NCBI GenBank assembly: GCA_946894095.1
Contig: OX335650.1
Location: 4,092,001 to 4,156,000, forward strand
Origin: Incurvaria masculella
Taxonomy: Eukaryota; Arthropoda; Insecta; Lepidoptera; Incurvariidae
DNA length: 64,000 nucleotides
Reading direction: 5' to 3'
The notes under the pieces were generated by a model that did no database searches, had not been told where the DNA came from, and saw only the letters and a program-made list of their open reading frames with translations. The translations under genes were made by a program, and so were the position numbers. This document shows positions 63,922-64,000 of this stretch, piece after piece. The stretch's first letter is position 1; each line of letters opens with the position of its first letter.

Positions 63922-64000
63922 TACATGTGTAAGTCACAAACAAAACTGCAATCCCTGCATTGAAGTTTTGGACCATTATGTATACTGCAGCCAGCTATGG

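Noticed and set aside
1..64000. CRISPR arrays, rRNA genes, integrated viral genes, bacterial operons
   Set aside because: No regularly spaced direct repeats with unique spacers, no rRNA motifs, and no viral replication or structural proteins recognised. All reverse transcriptases seen are of non-LTR retrotransposon type.

Overview
The window reads as nuclear DNA from a lepidopteran insect. It has spliced genes with GT-AG introns, and one gene is an insect 7-transmembrane odorant receptor. It is packed with dispersed repeats of kinds I know from moth and butterfly genomes: tRNA-headed SINEs, a CCGT-microsatellite repeat ending in a GTGCGAGTCCGACTCGCAC hairpin, and ACCGACTTCAAAAAAGGAGG-type tails. 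There are no bacterial operons, no CRISPR array and no rRNA. I do not name a species.

Layout. (1) 1-34,800 holds no host gene I can support. It is a repeat-filled desert with SINEs, CCGT repeats, hAT-type elements at 9,267-9,818, 25,676-25,899 and 26,060-26,418, TTAA-flanked MITEs, and one near-complete non-LTR retrotransposon (about 12,790-17,850). Its ORF1 has a PHD-type finger and its ORF2 is endonuclease plus reverse transcriptase, interrupted by one in-frame TGA. Several CpG/GC-rich islands (9.1, 11.2, 20.7, 22.4, 25.4, 31.2 kb) look unlike the repeats and may be regulatory. (2) 34,855-48,304 (+) is an odorant receptor gene that I assembled from seven exons with matching intron phases into an open 388-codon reading frame. 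Its introns contain a Harbinger relic, two TTAA MITEs, pieces of two LINEs (one RTE-like, one Jockey/CR1-like) and SINEs. (3) 50,239-59,177 (-) is the splicing factor YJU2 (CCDC94), five exons and 343 codons, complete. Its introns contain a 166-bp perfect inverted-repeat element, an internally deleted pogo-like transposon nested in a CCGT repeat, and a palindromic element with a tRNA-like core. (4) From 61,956 (+) the first two coding exons of beta-COP (COPB1) are present; the gene runs off the window. YJU2 and COPB1 are head to head about 2.8 kb apart, with a Jockey-type LINE fragment between them. The receptor and YJU2 converge.

The three host genes are not a pathway: chemosensation, pre-mRNA splicing and COPI vesicle coat. 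The most distinctive content is the mobile DNA, where insertion order can be read from nesting and target-site duplications. I see no unmistakably new biochemical system. The strongest candidates for undescribed items are the perfect inverted-repeat element in YJU2 intron 2, the palindrome-motif element at 11.6-12.8 kb, and the tRNA-cored palindrome at 51.8-52.1 kb. Repeat boundaries were read by eye and may be off by tens of bases, except where a target duplication fixes them.
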